From IMG/VR virus record IMGVR_UViG_3300035181_001489, positions 1-37,505 of that record: 37,505 bases of DNA; one strand, given 5' to 3'. The number at the start of each line of letters is the position of its first letter. Position 1 is the first letter of the stretch. This DNA is from a virus. The notes beneath the pieces are model-generated. The model was given only the letters and a program-made list of their open reading frames with translations. It was not told where the DNA came from and did no database searches. The translations under genes and the position numbers were made by a program. Below, piece after piece: positions 8,221 to 15,687 of this stretch.

Positions 8221-8673
8221 TTATTTAGCGAGATCATCATATTTTAAAAACCGACCTAATTCGGCTTTCATTTCATCTGATAACTTATTCCAACGTTTAT
8301 GAATTCGATTATATCTAGCAAATTTACCATTCTTTTTTGATAAATGCATATCTCGAATTAAGTAATGGTACCGAACCATATCTTTGGTCCAATCTGAAAT
8401 TAACTTCCAATCTTTGATAATATACCAACTTAATTCTTCATGGTTTGTGAATGAATATGTTCCTCTGAGTTTATCTTTTTCATCTTGATATGCACTGAAA
8501 GGTTTTCCAATATCATGCAACAATGCAGGAACAATAAATTTGTAATCACCGTGTTTAATTGCATAGAAAGCAACCTTTATCGTGTGCAAAAACACTCCGT
8601 GTCTATGATGATGATTTTGTTTCCAAAATAACGTCTTCAAAAACACTGTTGAACAAATTTTATTCAGTTTCAT
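8221..8673 (-). CDS. standalone HD-domain phosphohydrolase
   Basis: HD-superfamily metal-dependent phosphohydrolase of 150 residues. Likely ligands: H30, H53-D54 in LLHDIGKP with K57, H78 in FTNHE, and H103 or H110. The order and spacing match the N-terminal half of the HD-kinase fusion at 28184-29269 (H48, H72-D73, K76, H94, H126), including L-L-H-D-x-G-K-P and N-H-E. That fusion resembles HD-Pnk, whose HD module removes 2',3'-cyclic phosphates, so the same chemistry is possible here by inference. Other HD nucleotidases cannot be excluded. ATG at 8673 follows AAAGG, with a promoter at 8701-8721. Confidence 0.8.
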   Translation of the reverse strand: MKLNKICSTVFLKTLFWKQNHHHRHGVFLHTIKVAFYAIKHGDYKFIVPALLHDIGKPFSAYQDEKDKLRGTYSFTNHEELSWYIIKDWKLISDWTKDMVRYHYLIRDMHLSKKNGKFARYNRIHKRWNKLSDEMKAELGRFLKYDDLAK

Positions 8674-8700
8674 TTGTAAACCTTTTCTTTTTATACAATA

Positions 8701-8721
8701 ATTATATCATAAGTTTCTTAA
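8701..8721 (-). promoter_or_regulatory. phage promoter (TTAAG-N10-TATAAT)
   Basis: TTAAG, 10 bases, TATAAT with TGA before the -10. The TAA within TTAAG is the stop codon of the 8718-9077 gene. It drives the HD gene. Confidence 0.6.
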
Positions 8722-9077
8722 AATGAATTTAATAATTGAAGCTTCATTGAATCATCAAAATTAAAATGAGCATTTATAGATTCTTCGGATAAATTACCTT
8801 GTTTGACATTATCTTTTTTGTTTTTTATATATTTTATATCAGATCCTGATATGCCACCAATAGAAATTTTTATTCCATCGCATTTTTTAAGATATCTAGA
8901 CCCTCTAGAAAAACCTACATAAACTTCTGCATTTGGAATTTCTATATTAGGATTTGAAGAACTAATAACAGTAATGTCATTAGTTTTTAATAGGAGAGTT
9001 TGGAGAATTTGTTTGGTCATTTTTGCATTTTTTATCTGACCGTAATTTGGATTACCTTTGAAAAATACGACTTTCAT
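8718..9077 (-). CDS. hypothetical protein (119 aa) with GFSRGS motif
   Basis: The 119-residue protein begins with a beta-alpha-beta pattern and contains Y-V-G-F-S-R-G-S-R-Y near residues 53-62, which looks like the nucleophile elbow of an alpha/beta hydrolase, but the protein is far too short for that fold and has no obvious catalytic acid and histidine. A nucleotide- or ligand-binding Rossmann-like domain is an alternative. ATG at 9077 follows AAGGA. Function unknown. Confidence 0.6.
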   Translation of the reverse strand: MKVVFFKGNPNYGQIKNAKMTKQILQTLLLKTNDITVISSSNPNIEIPNAEVYVGFSRGSRYLKKCDGIKISIGGISGSDIKYIKNKKDNVKQGNLSEESINAHFNFDDSMKLQLLNSF

Positions 9078-9102
9078 AAATTATCCTTCTTGTTTATGTA
9101 TA

Positions 9103-9124
9103 ATTATAACAAGAAGAACATTAA
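9103..9124 (-). promoter_or_regulatory. phage promoter (TTAAT-N11-TATAAT)
   Basis: TTAAT, 11 bases, TATAAT with TGT before the -10, immediately after the 9128-9358 gene. It drives the 119-residue gene. Confidence 0.5.
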
Positions 9125-9127
9125 AAA

Positions 9128-9358
9128 CTAATTAAGAAATTCAGATTCCCAAAATTCCATTTCTTCATCCAAGTCAATTACAATCGATTCGCCGTCATGT
9201 TCATAAATCAATTCATTTTCTTCTAAGAAATCAACCAGCTCATTAAGATCTTCTTGATTTCCATACACATCTAAAGTGTTTTCACTAATTTTGGCATTCA
9301 ATCCAAATGTATGTAAAAAATACTCACGAATTACTGATTTGTTATCATCCCAACACAT
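9128..9358 (-). CDS. small acidic hypothetical protein
   Basis: A strongly acidic 76-residue protein (many Asp and Glu, especially in the C-terminal half) without a membrane segment. The frame also has a TTG at 9370, but I chose the ATG at 9358: it follows the stop of the small basic gene at once (TAA-A-ATG), and GGA is seven bases upstream. A basic and an acidic small protein in tandem could be partners, but that is speculation. Confidence 0.6.
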   Translation of the reverse strand: MCWDDNKSVIREYFLHTFGLNAKISENTLDVYGNQEDLNELVDFLEENELIYEHDGESIVIDLDEEMEFWESEFLN

Positions 9359-9360
9359 TT

Positions 9361-9477
9361 TTAATTCCAACCTTTTGAATGTTTTTCTTTTCTTGAATAT
9401 TTAGTTCTGTCACGAACTGAACGCTGTCTCATGTTAATTTCACGGCTTAAACTCAATTTGATGTTTTGGTCTCTCAT
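9361..9477 (-). CDS. small basic protein (38 aa), missed by length cut-off
   Basis: A 38-codon ORF with a good ribosome-binding site (AGAAGGAT before the ATG at 9477) and a promoter at 9507-9527. The product begins M-R-D-Q-N-I-K-L-S and ends with K-Y-S-R-K-E-K-H-S-K-G-W-N, with about a third of residues Lys or Arg. Many phages carry tiny basic proteins with a similar Y-x-R-K-x-K-H tail, of unknown role, perhaps nucleic-acid binding. Its stop is coupled to the next gene (TAA-A-ATG). Confidence 0.72.
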   Translation of the reverse strand: MRDQNIKLSLSREINMRQRSVRDRTKYSRKEKHSKGWN

Positions 9478-9506
9478 TTTTTATCCTTCTTACTTTTGAT
9501 ACAATA

Positions 9507-9527
9507 ATTATATCATATAATTCTTAA
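9507..9527 (-). promoter_or_regulatory. phage promoter (TTAAG-N10-TATAAT)
   Basis: TTAAG, 10 bases, TATAAT with TGA before the -10. The TAA of TTAAG is the stop codon of the PH-domain gene. It drives the 38-residue basic gene and the acidic gene. Confidence 0.62.
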
Positions 9528-9994
9528 ATTAAGCTTGATGATATATTATTATACAGAACTTTTCTGAGAAAAAATGGTTTGTCAATCATAGATAAATTAT
9601 CCAGACCGGTCCCAACACCTTTTACATCGATAGAGCCGTAATCTAAAAAGCGTCCAATTATATTTTGATTTATATTAACGCTTTCAATTCGATTTAACGG
9701 AATTTCAAAAACATCTCTTTTTATCAAACCTCGTTTTACAATCAATCTCTGGTTTGTTATTGATATTTCGGTAAAATGTCTTTGAATAAACGCATCTACA
9801 AAAGCATAAATAGCTGCTATAAATGAAAACATCATTCCTAAATAAATTAATGCATTACTATAAATCAAACTCAAGGTAACTATAAGTAAAAATGTTAAAC
9901 CCCATAACAAAGATTCTTCATATACAAAATAATGAACTCTTGAGTTATAAATTATAGACTCATTTTCAATGAGATTTTGATCTATGAATCTCAT
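9524..9994 (-). CDS. bacterial PH-domain (bPH2) membrane protein
   Basis: Two hydrophobic helices (about residues 29-45 and 51-68) are followed by a PH-like domain typical of the YdbS/YdbT family (bPH2): I-T-N-Q-R-L-I-V-K-R-G-L, then R-D-V-F-E-I-P-L-N-R-I-E-S-V, then a D-Y-G-S-I-D-V-K-G strand. The domain would face the cytoplasm. Function in a phage is unknown. Its ATG overlaps the stop of the upstream signal-peptide gene (ATGA), with no good ribosome-binding site of its own, so translation is probably coupled. At 156 residues it has a single PH domain. Confidence 0.8.
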   Translation of the reverse strand: MRFIDQNLIENESIIYNSRVHYFVYEESLLWGLTFLLIVTLSLIYSNALIYLGMMFSFIAAIYAFVDAFIQRHFTEISITNQRLIVKRGLIKRDVFEIPLNRIESVNINQNIIGRFLDYGSIDVKGVGTGLDNLSMIDKPFFLRKVLYNNISSSLI

Positions 9995-10296
9995 TGCTCA
10001 ACCGTAGTTCTTGAAACCATATCACGAATATCTCGAATCAATGGTTGTAAATCAGAATAATCTTTGTCGCATTTCATTCCCATAATTGGAATGTTTTTTT
10101 CAACTCGAAACAAAGCATTTGAATACACATCTTTAGAGTTTTCAGTTTGTAGCAAGTTAAGATCATTTCGGATACTTTCTTCTAGTTTTTTGCATTGAAA
10201 TTTTTTAACATTTTCTAGAGAATTCTCTACATTATTACCAAACCATCCAGCATTTAGAGTAACAGCTATGAACAACATAACAGTAATTTTTTTCAT
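9991..10296 (-). CDS. small exported protein, unknown function
   Basis: Residues 1-17 form a signal peptide: M-K-K, a hydrophobic stretch, then a likely cut near N-A-G-W. The mature part of about 85 residues contains two cysteines (in QCKK and MKCDK) that could form a disulfide in the periplasm. ATG at 10296 follows AAGGA, with a promoter at 10323-10344. It is coupled to the PH-domain protein downstream, suggesting the pair acts at the inner membrane and periplasm. A superinfection or lysis role is possible but unproven. Confidence 0.65.
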   Translation of the reverse strand: MKKITVMLFIAVTLNAGWFGNNVENSLENVKKFQCKKLEESIRNDLNLLQTENSKDVYSNALFRVEKNIPIMGMKCDKDYSDLQPLIRDIRDMVSRTTVEQ

Positions 10297-10322
10297 GTGT
10301 ATCCTTCTTTTCTTTATATTTA

Positions 10323-10344
10323 ATTATATCATCAAATATCTTAA
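10323..10344 (-). promoter_or_regulatory. phage promoter (TTAAG-N11-TATAAT)
   Basis: TTAAG, 11 bases, TATAAT with TGA before the -10. It drives the exported protein and PH-domain gene pair. Confidence 0.6.
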
Positions 10345-10354
10345 GAATAGATTA

Positions 10355-10576
10355 TTAATAATCATTAATACCATTATCTAAATCAAACAAAATATCTTCA
10401 GGCAATTCAATAAAGTTATCCTCTTCTATAGAAGATGCTTTTAATATATTAATTGATGATTTTATCTGAATTTTACTACTTTTGTCTTTTATGTAATCAA
10501 TTATCCCATCATCTGTTATTTCATCCGGAATGTCATAATATTCTACATATCGAACTTCAGTTATGATTCTTCTCAT
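10355..10576 (-). CDS. small acidic hypothetical protein
   Basis: A 73-residue acidic protein with I/D-rich segments and no membrane helix. Its ATG overlaps the stop of the dCMP deaminase gene (ATGA), so it is coupled to it. Unrecognised. Confidence 0.55.
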   Translation of the reverse strand: MRRIITEVRYVEYYDIPDEITDDGIIDYIKDKSSKIQIKSSINILKASSIEEDNFIELPEDILFDLDNGINDY

Positions 10577-11067
10577 TTTACTTTAATTCCTTTATTGCCG
10601 TAAATCATACTATAATCAGAATCTTCTGGTAAAAATACTTGCTCACAAATTACATTATTTTCCTTGAAAAAAGAATCCAAAATATGATCTTCATTATATT
10701 CATATTTAGTCAACCAATAAACCGCTTTAATTCCAACAGCTATAATATTTTTAGTACATTCTAAACAAGGCTTAGTAGTACAATACATAACCCCATCTTC
10801 AATTTTGATACCTTTTCTGGCTGCCCAATTAATTGCATTCATTTCTGCATGTATTTCATGAGTTTTTGACCATTCATGATGGTCAGCATGCCATATGTTA
10901 TTCCATTTGACATTACAGTTTACATAACCTTTAGGAGTACCATTGTATCCTTCTGATACTATTCTATCTTCAACTACAATCAAAGCCCCAACATGTCTTG
11001 ACATACATTTAGAATTTTTAGCAGTTTCTATAGCTTGTTTCATTCGTATATGGTGTTTATTTTGCAT
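10573..11067 (-). CDS. cd: dCMP deaminase
   Basis: Converts dCMP to dUMP, the substrate of ThyX. The cytidine/deoxycytidylate deaminase motif is complete: S-R-H-V-G-A near 23-28, N-G-T-P near 42-45, the zinc and proton-shuttle site H73-A-E75, and the second zinc motif P-C101-L-E-C104. Length 164 fits the family (T4 Cd is 193). ATG at 11067 lies directly after the stop of a 52-residue gene and uses AAAGG. Allosteric control by dCTP and dTTP is usual in this family but cannot be read here. Confidence 0.92.
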   Translation of the reverse strand: MQNKHHIRMKQAIETAKNSKCMSRHVGALIVVEDRIVSEGYNGTPKGYVNCNVKWNNIWHADHHEWSKTHEIHAEMNAINWAARKGIKIEDGVMYCTTKPCLECTKNIIAVGIKAVYWLTKYEYNEDHILDSFFKENNVICEQVFLPEDSDYSMIYGNKGIKVK

Positions 11068-11226
11068 TTAAACCTTTCGATTCATAATGCTGTTTATATA
11101 TGCTTGTTCTAACTCATTTATTGTCTGAACGCATTCGTAAAATTCATCTTTAGTAAGAGTTATCGTTTGATTATCATAAGATGTTATTTCGTAAGCATCA
11201 TTTCCAATGTATTGGATTTTCATCAT
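11068..11226 (-). CDS. small hypothetical protein (52 aa), missed by length cut-off
   Basis: A 52-codon ORF starting with two tandem ATGs at 11226 and 11223, with AAAGGA just upstream, and ending in TAA directly against the dCMP deaminase ATG. The product starts M-M-K-I-Q-Y-I-G-N-D and has two beta strands followed by a helix rich in Glu and Asn. The overall composition looks coding. Function unknown. Confidence 0.65.
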   Translation of the reverse strand: MMKIQYIGNDAYEITSYDNQTITLTKDEFYECVQTINELEQAYINSIMNRKV

Positions 11227-11232
11227 TTTCCT

Positions 11233-11760
11233 TTATTCTATAATTAAAAAATCTTGAACTCCATTTAAATCGGAGCTTTCTATAATGGCTTTCTGGTCTT
11301 TAAGATGAGATTGTGTAAAATAATCATAGCTACGATTTTTATTACCTTGTATGATAGTTATGATTTTTATGTATTTGTATTCTAATGGAGAGATAACCAT
11401 CAAATCAAATTTACCTTTATGATTTTTATAAGCAACCATGGTTTTGTTTTTTGGATTATAAGCTGGTTTTAAAAATAATTTTTCAAAAATTTTCAGCACA
11501 TCTTCATCAGTCAATCCATAATCTCTAGGTAATCCTTCACCATCTCTAATTTCATGAGCGTGGATGGATTTAAATATAGTGATACCATTTACTACACCCA
11601 CCCGATAACTTTCTAAAGAATCTTTAGTGTCATTGATATCTTTATCATGAATGTCTTTAGTTAAATCATCTCTTTTATCAACTCCAGATTTTCGATAATC
11701 TTCGGCGTTCCCTATCTTTAGGATTTCTTCCAAAATCATATACTCTTCAAATGTTTTCAT
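11233..11760 (-). CDS. hypothetical protein with capsid-targeting-like leader
   Basis: The N-terminus M-K-T-F-E-E-Y-M-I-L-E-E closely resembles the leader of T4 internal head proteins (M-K-T-Y-Q-E-F-I-A-E-A), with I-L-E as a possible prohead-protease site after residue 11. The rest (about 165 residues) is soluble. Its C-terminal half (V-A-Y-K-N-H-K-G-K-F-D-L, then K-I-I-T-I-I-Q) faintly recalls small barnase/EndoU/RelE-like nuclease domains found in phage virion proteins, but I see no certain catalytic set. It is coupled to the preceding gene, with GAGG before the ATG. Packaged cargo is the best guess. Confidence 0.55.
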   Translation of the reverse strand: MKTFEEYMILEEILKIGNAEDYRKSGVDKRDDLTKDIHDKDINDTKDSLESYRVGVVNGITIFKSIHAHEIRDGEGLPRDYGLTDEDVLKIFEKLFLKPAYNPKNKTMVAYKNHKGKFDLMVISPLEYKYIKIITIIQGNKNRSYDYFTQSHLKDQKAIIESSDLNGVQDFLIIE

Positions 11761-11761
11761 A

Positions 11762-12271
11762 TTAACCTCGCATCTTAATAGATACTCTATTCAATTCATC
11801 ACTTTTTAAATTTCTTAAAGAAAATGGTAAATATTCTTTGTTTTTAGTATATACTCTTATTTCAAATGATTTATTTTTGCTAAGTTTTGTATATGATTTA
11901 ATAGCATTTTCTGATAAACTAACATCTGATAAAATCTCAGTTATATGAGTTAACTTGAAAATGTAAGTGAACATTATTAGATAAAATCCTCCAGAAAGTT
12001 TGGAGTCCGTGTAAACAATTCTAGGTATTTCCCCATCCGTTCGCAACTCAATATATCCAAGATATTCTTCTCTTTCTGAAATTAAAAAGTAAATATCATC
12101 ATAAAGATATAACTTCATATGATCTGGCAATTTATCTGATAAAAGTTTCGTATTTTTATAATTTTTGCTTTTTAAATAATTCCATTTACCTTCATAAGAA
12201 TATTCGTTTGTTCCTCTTGCTACTTTTTTTGAGATAACAGCTTCAGGTAGAATAAAATTTTTAAAATTCAT
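11762..12271 (-). CDS. hypothetical protein with capsid-targeting-like leader; possible GNAT fold
   Basis: A 169-residue protein beginning M-N-F-K-N-F-I-L-P-E-A, where L-P-E followed by A fits a T4-type prohead-protease site. The centre (Y-L-G-Y-I-E-L-R, then a G-G-F-Y helix and S-E-N-A-I-K-S-Y) has the strand-helix order of GNAT acetyltransferases, but the acetyl-CoA loop is not clear, so this is weak. Two bases separate it from the next gene, which also has a capsid-targeting-like leader. Together they look like a pair of packaged proteins. Confidence 0.5.
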   Translation of the reverse strand: MNFKNFILPEAVISKKVARGTNEYSYEGKWNYLKSKNYKNTKLLSDKLPDHMKLYLYDDIYFLISEREEYLGYIELRTDGEIPRIVYTDSKLSGGFYLIMFTYIFKLTHITEILSDVSLSENAIKSYTKLSKNKSFEIRVYTKNKEYLPFSLRNLKSDELNRVSIKMRG

Positions 12272-12292
12272 GAAATTATCCTTTTAGATTAT

Positions 12293-12586
12293 TTATTCAA
12301 CAATCATAATTGAACAATCTTCTACAAATTCTTCTTTTGGCAGCCCTTCAAAATCATAGTCTTTATCATTAACAGACATTACACATTCGTCATTTACATA
12401 TAAGAGAATTTTATAATTATCCATTATAAAAACGTACTTGGTATTATACTCATTTATTTGACCTTTGACACAATACCATTCATTATCTTTTAAGTTTTTT
12501 CTACATTCAAGCATCACTACATCCATATCATTAAAAGATATATATTGTTTCAACGCTTTTCGTGCTTCAGTTGGGATATAAATCAT
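12293..12586 (-). CDS. hypothetical protein (97 aa)
   Basis: A soluble, acidic 97-residue protein with mostly beta character. ATG at 12586 follows AAAGGA, and a promoter lies at 12609-12629. No motif recognised. Confidence 0.55.
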   Translation of the reverse strand: MIYIPTEARKALKQYISFNDMDVVMLECRKNLKDNEWYCVKGQINEYNTKYVFIMDNYKILLYVNDECVMSVNDKDYDFEGLPKEEFVEDCSIMIVE

Positions 12587-12608
12587 ATTTAATTCCTTTT
12601 GTTATGAT

Positions 12609-12629
12609 ATTATATCATAATAATCTTAA
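12609..12629 (-). promoter_or_regulatory. phage promoter (TTAAG-N10-TATAAT)
   Basis: TTAAG, 10 bases, TATAAT with TGA before the -10, placed immediately after the topoisomerase stop codon. It drives the 12293-12586 gene and probably those after it. Confidence 0.6.
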
Positions 12630-14510
12630 TTATTCTTTAGACAATAATACTTTTCGTTCAGTGTTATCTTTTTTACCGAACCAAATTTCTAAAGTTTTTG
12701 CGGTAAGTTCATCTGGAGAGAATAAAACTTTCTTAGGGTTATCTAACATTTCTTTATATGAGTAATCATCAAGAGCAGATAACCCTTTTTTGTATAATGA
12801 ATTCCAACCTTTTGAATTACCTGAGTTTACGAAATCTTCAAAATCTGCTTCAGAATACCAATGTTTGATTTCTTTACCTTTTGTAGATACTACAATTGGT
12901 GTAAGGACTAAATACATCATGCCTTTTTCAAATAATTGAGGCCAAAATTTATAAAAGAAATTGATAAGCAATGCAGCAATAGAAGTACCATCAGTATCCG
13001 CATCTACATAAAAATGAATTTCTCCATATCTTAAATTTTCCCAATCAGGTTCTTCACCCATTTTAAGACCTATCGCCGCCATAATCTTCTGAGCTTCTTC
13101 ATTAGCAATTACATCTTTCGGTTTCATTTCAGAAACATTTATGAATTTACCACCTAAAGGGAAAGCAGCGAATGTTTGTGCATTTCGGAATTTTCTAACA
13201 CCGTTTAATGCACTCATACCTTCAAATAATCCTAAGATACATTTTTTACGATCTGTTCCAGTTGCATCAATCAAACCTTCTACTGTTTTAGCTTTTAAAG
13301 AAGAATTTAATTTTCTAAGCTCTCTATTTTCATCTGCCTTAGCTTTTTTATCTAACCAGTCAGATATACTTTCTACAATTTCAGATTTAAATACTTTATT
13401 TAAAAATGATTGAGTAGGTACATAAGAATATCTTTCGCCTTTTCCGTTAAACTCTTTGGCTTCTGTTATTAAAAATTCTTTAGTTTGACTATCAAATGCA
13501 GGATTGATTACACTTGAATTAACAAACAAAAATAAATGATTGCGAATATCTGATGGTTTAATATCAGTTTTGTATTTTTTATTAATAAACTCTCGAATTT
13601 TATTAATAATGTTCATACTTACGAACTCAACATGATTTCCGCCTTTGTGAGTCCAAACAGAATTGACAAAGGAGCTATGTAAAAATCCTTCTTCTGAATA
13701 CCCAACACCAATATCCCATTCATTATCTTTATCGAATATAACGTCAGGATAGAAAAATTTTGAATACTCTTGGAAGTTTTTGATATCTATTTTAACATCA
13801 TTAAAATATACCTTAAGATTTTCATTACACCCGGCAACATCCAATACACGTTTATAAATCAAACGAGTGTGAATATCATCTAATCCCAATTCACCAGCTT
13901 CGTTATACATTTTAAAATAAGAATAATCTGGCGTGTATGAGATTGTGGTTCCGTTCTTAGAACCTTTAGATATTTTAACGGCACTTTTTACATGTAGATT
14001 TTTTGTAGATTCTTGATGAAATTTGTTAATGCCATCACATGTAGAAACAGAGAATTTTGTAGAAAAAATGTTAGTTAATTTAGACCCCAATCCATTAGTT
14101 CCTGCACCTTTACGCTCTTCATTATCATCATAATTACTTCCAGAACGAAGCTCAAAAAAGATTATTTCTGGAATGTATTGTTGATATTCTTCATGAATTA
14201 CTACAGGAATCCCCCCGTTATCTGAAACAGTAATATTACCATCTTCTATATTAACTCGGACTGTATTAAGTTTAGTTCCCGGCCGTTTAGATTCATCTAC
14301 AGCGTTGGTTATTACCTCATCAAACAATTTGACGAATGCCGGAATAAAATTTACTTCTTTGTATTCCATCTCATATGAATCTAACGATTTAGGAACGAAT
14401 AATGAAGTTTTATGTGGTTTAGTATTACCAACGTAGGTGCCTGGTCTGTGTAGTACATGTTCTATATCTGTTAATTTTTTATACGTTTGTTCTACGGTTT
14501 TTTTAGTCAT
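12630..14510 (-). CDS. 39: type II topoisomerase large subunit (T4 gp39 plus gp60 in one ORF)
   Basis: ATPase and TOPRIM subunit of 626 residues. GHKL ATPase: D-E-V-I-T-N-A-V-D near 64-72, D-N-G-G near 97-100 and G-A-G-T-N-G-L-G near 135-142. Transducer: the Q-T-K-E lysine loop near 342-345. TOPRIM: E430 in LFEGMSA and the DADTDG triad D503/D505/D507. In T4 this protein is divided between genes 39 and 60, the latter containing a translational bypass; here both parts are continuous. The usual E-G-D-S-A reads E-G-M-S-A, losing one acid of uncertain importance. ATG at 14510 follows AAGGA. Confidence 0.93.
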   Translation of the reverse strand: MTKKTVEQTYKKLTDIEHVLHRPGTYVGNTKPHKTSLFVPKSLDSYEMEYKEVNFIPAFVKLFDEVITNAVDESKRPGTKLNTVRVNIEDGNITVSDNGGIPVVIHEEYQQYIPEIIFFELRSGSNYDDNEERKGAGTNGLGSKLTNIFSTKFSVSTCDGINKFHQESTKNLHVKSAVKISKGSKNGTTISYTPDYSYFKMYNEAGELGLDDIHTRLIYKRVLDVAGCNENLKVYFNDVKIDIKNFQEYSKFFYPDVIFDKDNEWDIGVGYSEEGFLHSSFVNSVWTHKGGNHVEFVSMNIINKIREFINKKYKTDIKPSDIRNHLFLFVNSSVINPAFDSQTKEFLITEAKEFNGKGERYSYVPTQSFLNKVFKSEIVESISDWLDKKAKADENRELRKLNSSLKAKTVEGLIDATGTDRKKCILGLFEGMSALNGVRKFRNAQTFAAFPLGGKFINVSEMKPKDVIANEEAQKIMAAIGLKMGEEPDWENLRYGEIHFYVDADTDGTSIAALLINFFYKFWPQLFEKGMMYLVLTPIVVSTKGKEIKHWYSEADFEDFVNSGNSKGWNSLYKKGLSALDDYSYKEMLDNPKKVLFSPDELTAKTLEIWFGKKDNTERKVLLSKE

Positions 14511-14537
14511 TTATTTCCTTATTGAAATATATTTTAT

Positions 14538-14559
14538 ATTATATCATTTATTTGCTTAA
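14538..14559 (-). promoter_or_regulatory. phage promoter (TTAAG-N11-TATAAT)
   Basis: TTAAG, 11 bases, TATAAT with TGA before the -10. It drives the topoisomerase large subunit gene. Confidence 0.6.
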
Positions 14560-14682
14560 ATATTTGTTAATTGTGTTATTTGTAGTGTTTCCTAAACCCA
14601 AAATAGCTATAGATCTTGGTTGTGGTTCGCTATAATGAATACAAAGAATTATTTTAATTAGTCCGAATATCTTGCGATGTGC
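14548..14682 (-). other. 44-codon open frame in phase after the permease stop
   Basis: Directly after the permease TAA, the same frame stays open for 44 codons to a TAA at 14548. It has no start codon except a TTG near its end. The translation has balanced composition (for example E-P-Q-P-R-S-I-A-I-L-G-L-G-N). It may be the severed C-terminus of the permease, a remnant of another gene, or chance. The right part overlaps the topoisomerase promoter. Confidence 0.3.
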
Positions 14683-15681
14683 TTATAATAAAAGTTGAAT
14701 TATTGAATAAAACAACAAAATACTTAACCATAATACTATAACAAAAACAAATTTTTTAACTTGTATCTCATAATAACTTAATGCGACCCAAAAGCATTTG
14801 TGAGTGGGAGAAAGAATATATCCAGCAAAATCGACTACTAAAAATAACAACATATATTCTAAACCAAAAGCGCTAATTAATAAAGCACTAATCATTGCAT
14901 ATTTTGATGAAGATCCTAATAAAAATGAATATACAAATGATACAATAAGAGCAGATATTAATAATTTTTGATCCACTATATTGAAGCCAGATTCTTTTAT
15001 TATGTTTCCAATAACTATGGTGCTCATTAATAAAAAAATCAGCTTAAAATTTATGGAGTTTATATGTCGTTTTAAATCTTCAAATGACAATTTTACCATA
15101 AATGAATAATATAACAATAAACCCACTGAACTTAATACTAACATTTCTGTGAAGAAGATAATGAGAATAAAGATAAGAATAGGCAAAACATATAAGAAAA
15201 TATTCTTCCACAGAAATTGTGTTGGAAATTTTATGTTAATATCTTCTTCTTTTATAAACAACCATAGATAAATAGCCAAAAATAAAATGCTCAATAATAT
15301 AACAGGCCAAACCACGCTTATATAATATGCATAACTTATCCCTAATATACTCATAGGAACTATTACAGTTTTTTCTAAAGGTGACCAAAAATAATAATGA
15401 TGGGTGCTCAAATATTCTAACACACCTATTTTGTAACTCATTTTCTCTTTAGACAATGAATTTATCATAGAACTACCTAACACTATTCTACCAGGAATAG
15501 GCAATATACCAAAAAACATAGACGTCAAAAATACTGCTATTTTTGTATTTTTTATATATTTTCCAAACACTCCTAAAAGATCTATCATAAGCATATTTTC
15601 TTTAATTATATTAGTAGTAATCATTATTATCACTAAAAATAATACAAATTCTTGCCCATTATAAAATACAGTAAAATCCAT
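14683..15681 (-). CDS. multi-spanning permease-like membrane protein (DUF401-like)
   Basis: A 332-residue protein with about nine to ten membrane helices. Two short motifs fit the DUF401/anion-permease style: G-I-L-P-I-P-G-R near residues 58-65 and a late G-S-S-S-K-Y-A-M, then L-S-P-T-H-K-C-F-W, in pseudo-symmetric half-helices. The substrate is unknown. The family name comes from remembered motif shape and is not certain. I chose ATG at 15681, which has AAAAGG six bases upstream, over the ATG at 15696. It diverges from the lysis operon across a 48-base gap containing an inverted repeat. Transporters are rare in tailed phages, so this is probably an acquired metabolic gene. Confidence 0.65.
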   Translation of the reverse strand: MDFTVFYNGQEFVLFLVIIMITTNIIKENMLMIDLLGVFGKYIKNTKIAVFLTSMFFGILPIPGRIVLGSSMINSLSKEKMSYKIGVLEYLSTHHYYFWSPLEKTVIVPMSILGISYAYYISVVWPVILLSILFLAIYLWLFIKEEDINIKFPTQFLWKNIFLYVLPILIFILIIFFTEMLVLSSVGLLLYYSFMVKLSFEDLKRHINSINFKLIFLLMSTIVIGNIIKESGFNIVDQKLLISALIVSFVYSFLLGSSSKYAMISALLISAFGLEYMLLFLVVDFAGYILSPTHKCFWVALSYYEIQVKKFVFVIVLWLSILLFYSIIQLLL

Positions 15682-15687
15682 AATCAA

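Noticed and set aside
8718-9077. Alpha/beta hydrolase from the GFSRGS motif
   Set aside because: At 119 residues the protein is too short, and the other catalytic residues are not apparent.
8209-12293. AATAAATA matches at gene ends as T4 late promoters
   Set aside because: They often contain a TAA stop codon in very AT-rich DNA, so chance is likely. Only matches in the 15688-15722 inverted repeat and near 37471 and 25470 were kept, at low confidence.
14590-14640. Possible tRNA or plus-strand promoter with GGTTCG and TATAAT
   Set aside because: No cloverleaf pairing, no -35 at a sensible distance, and no plus-strand gene downstream.
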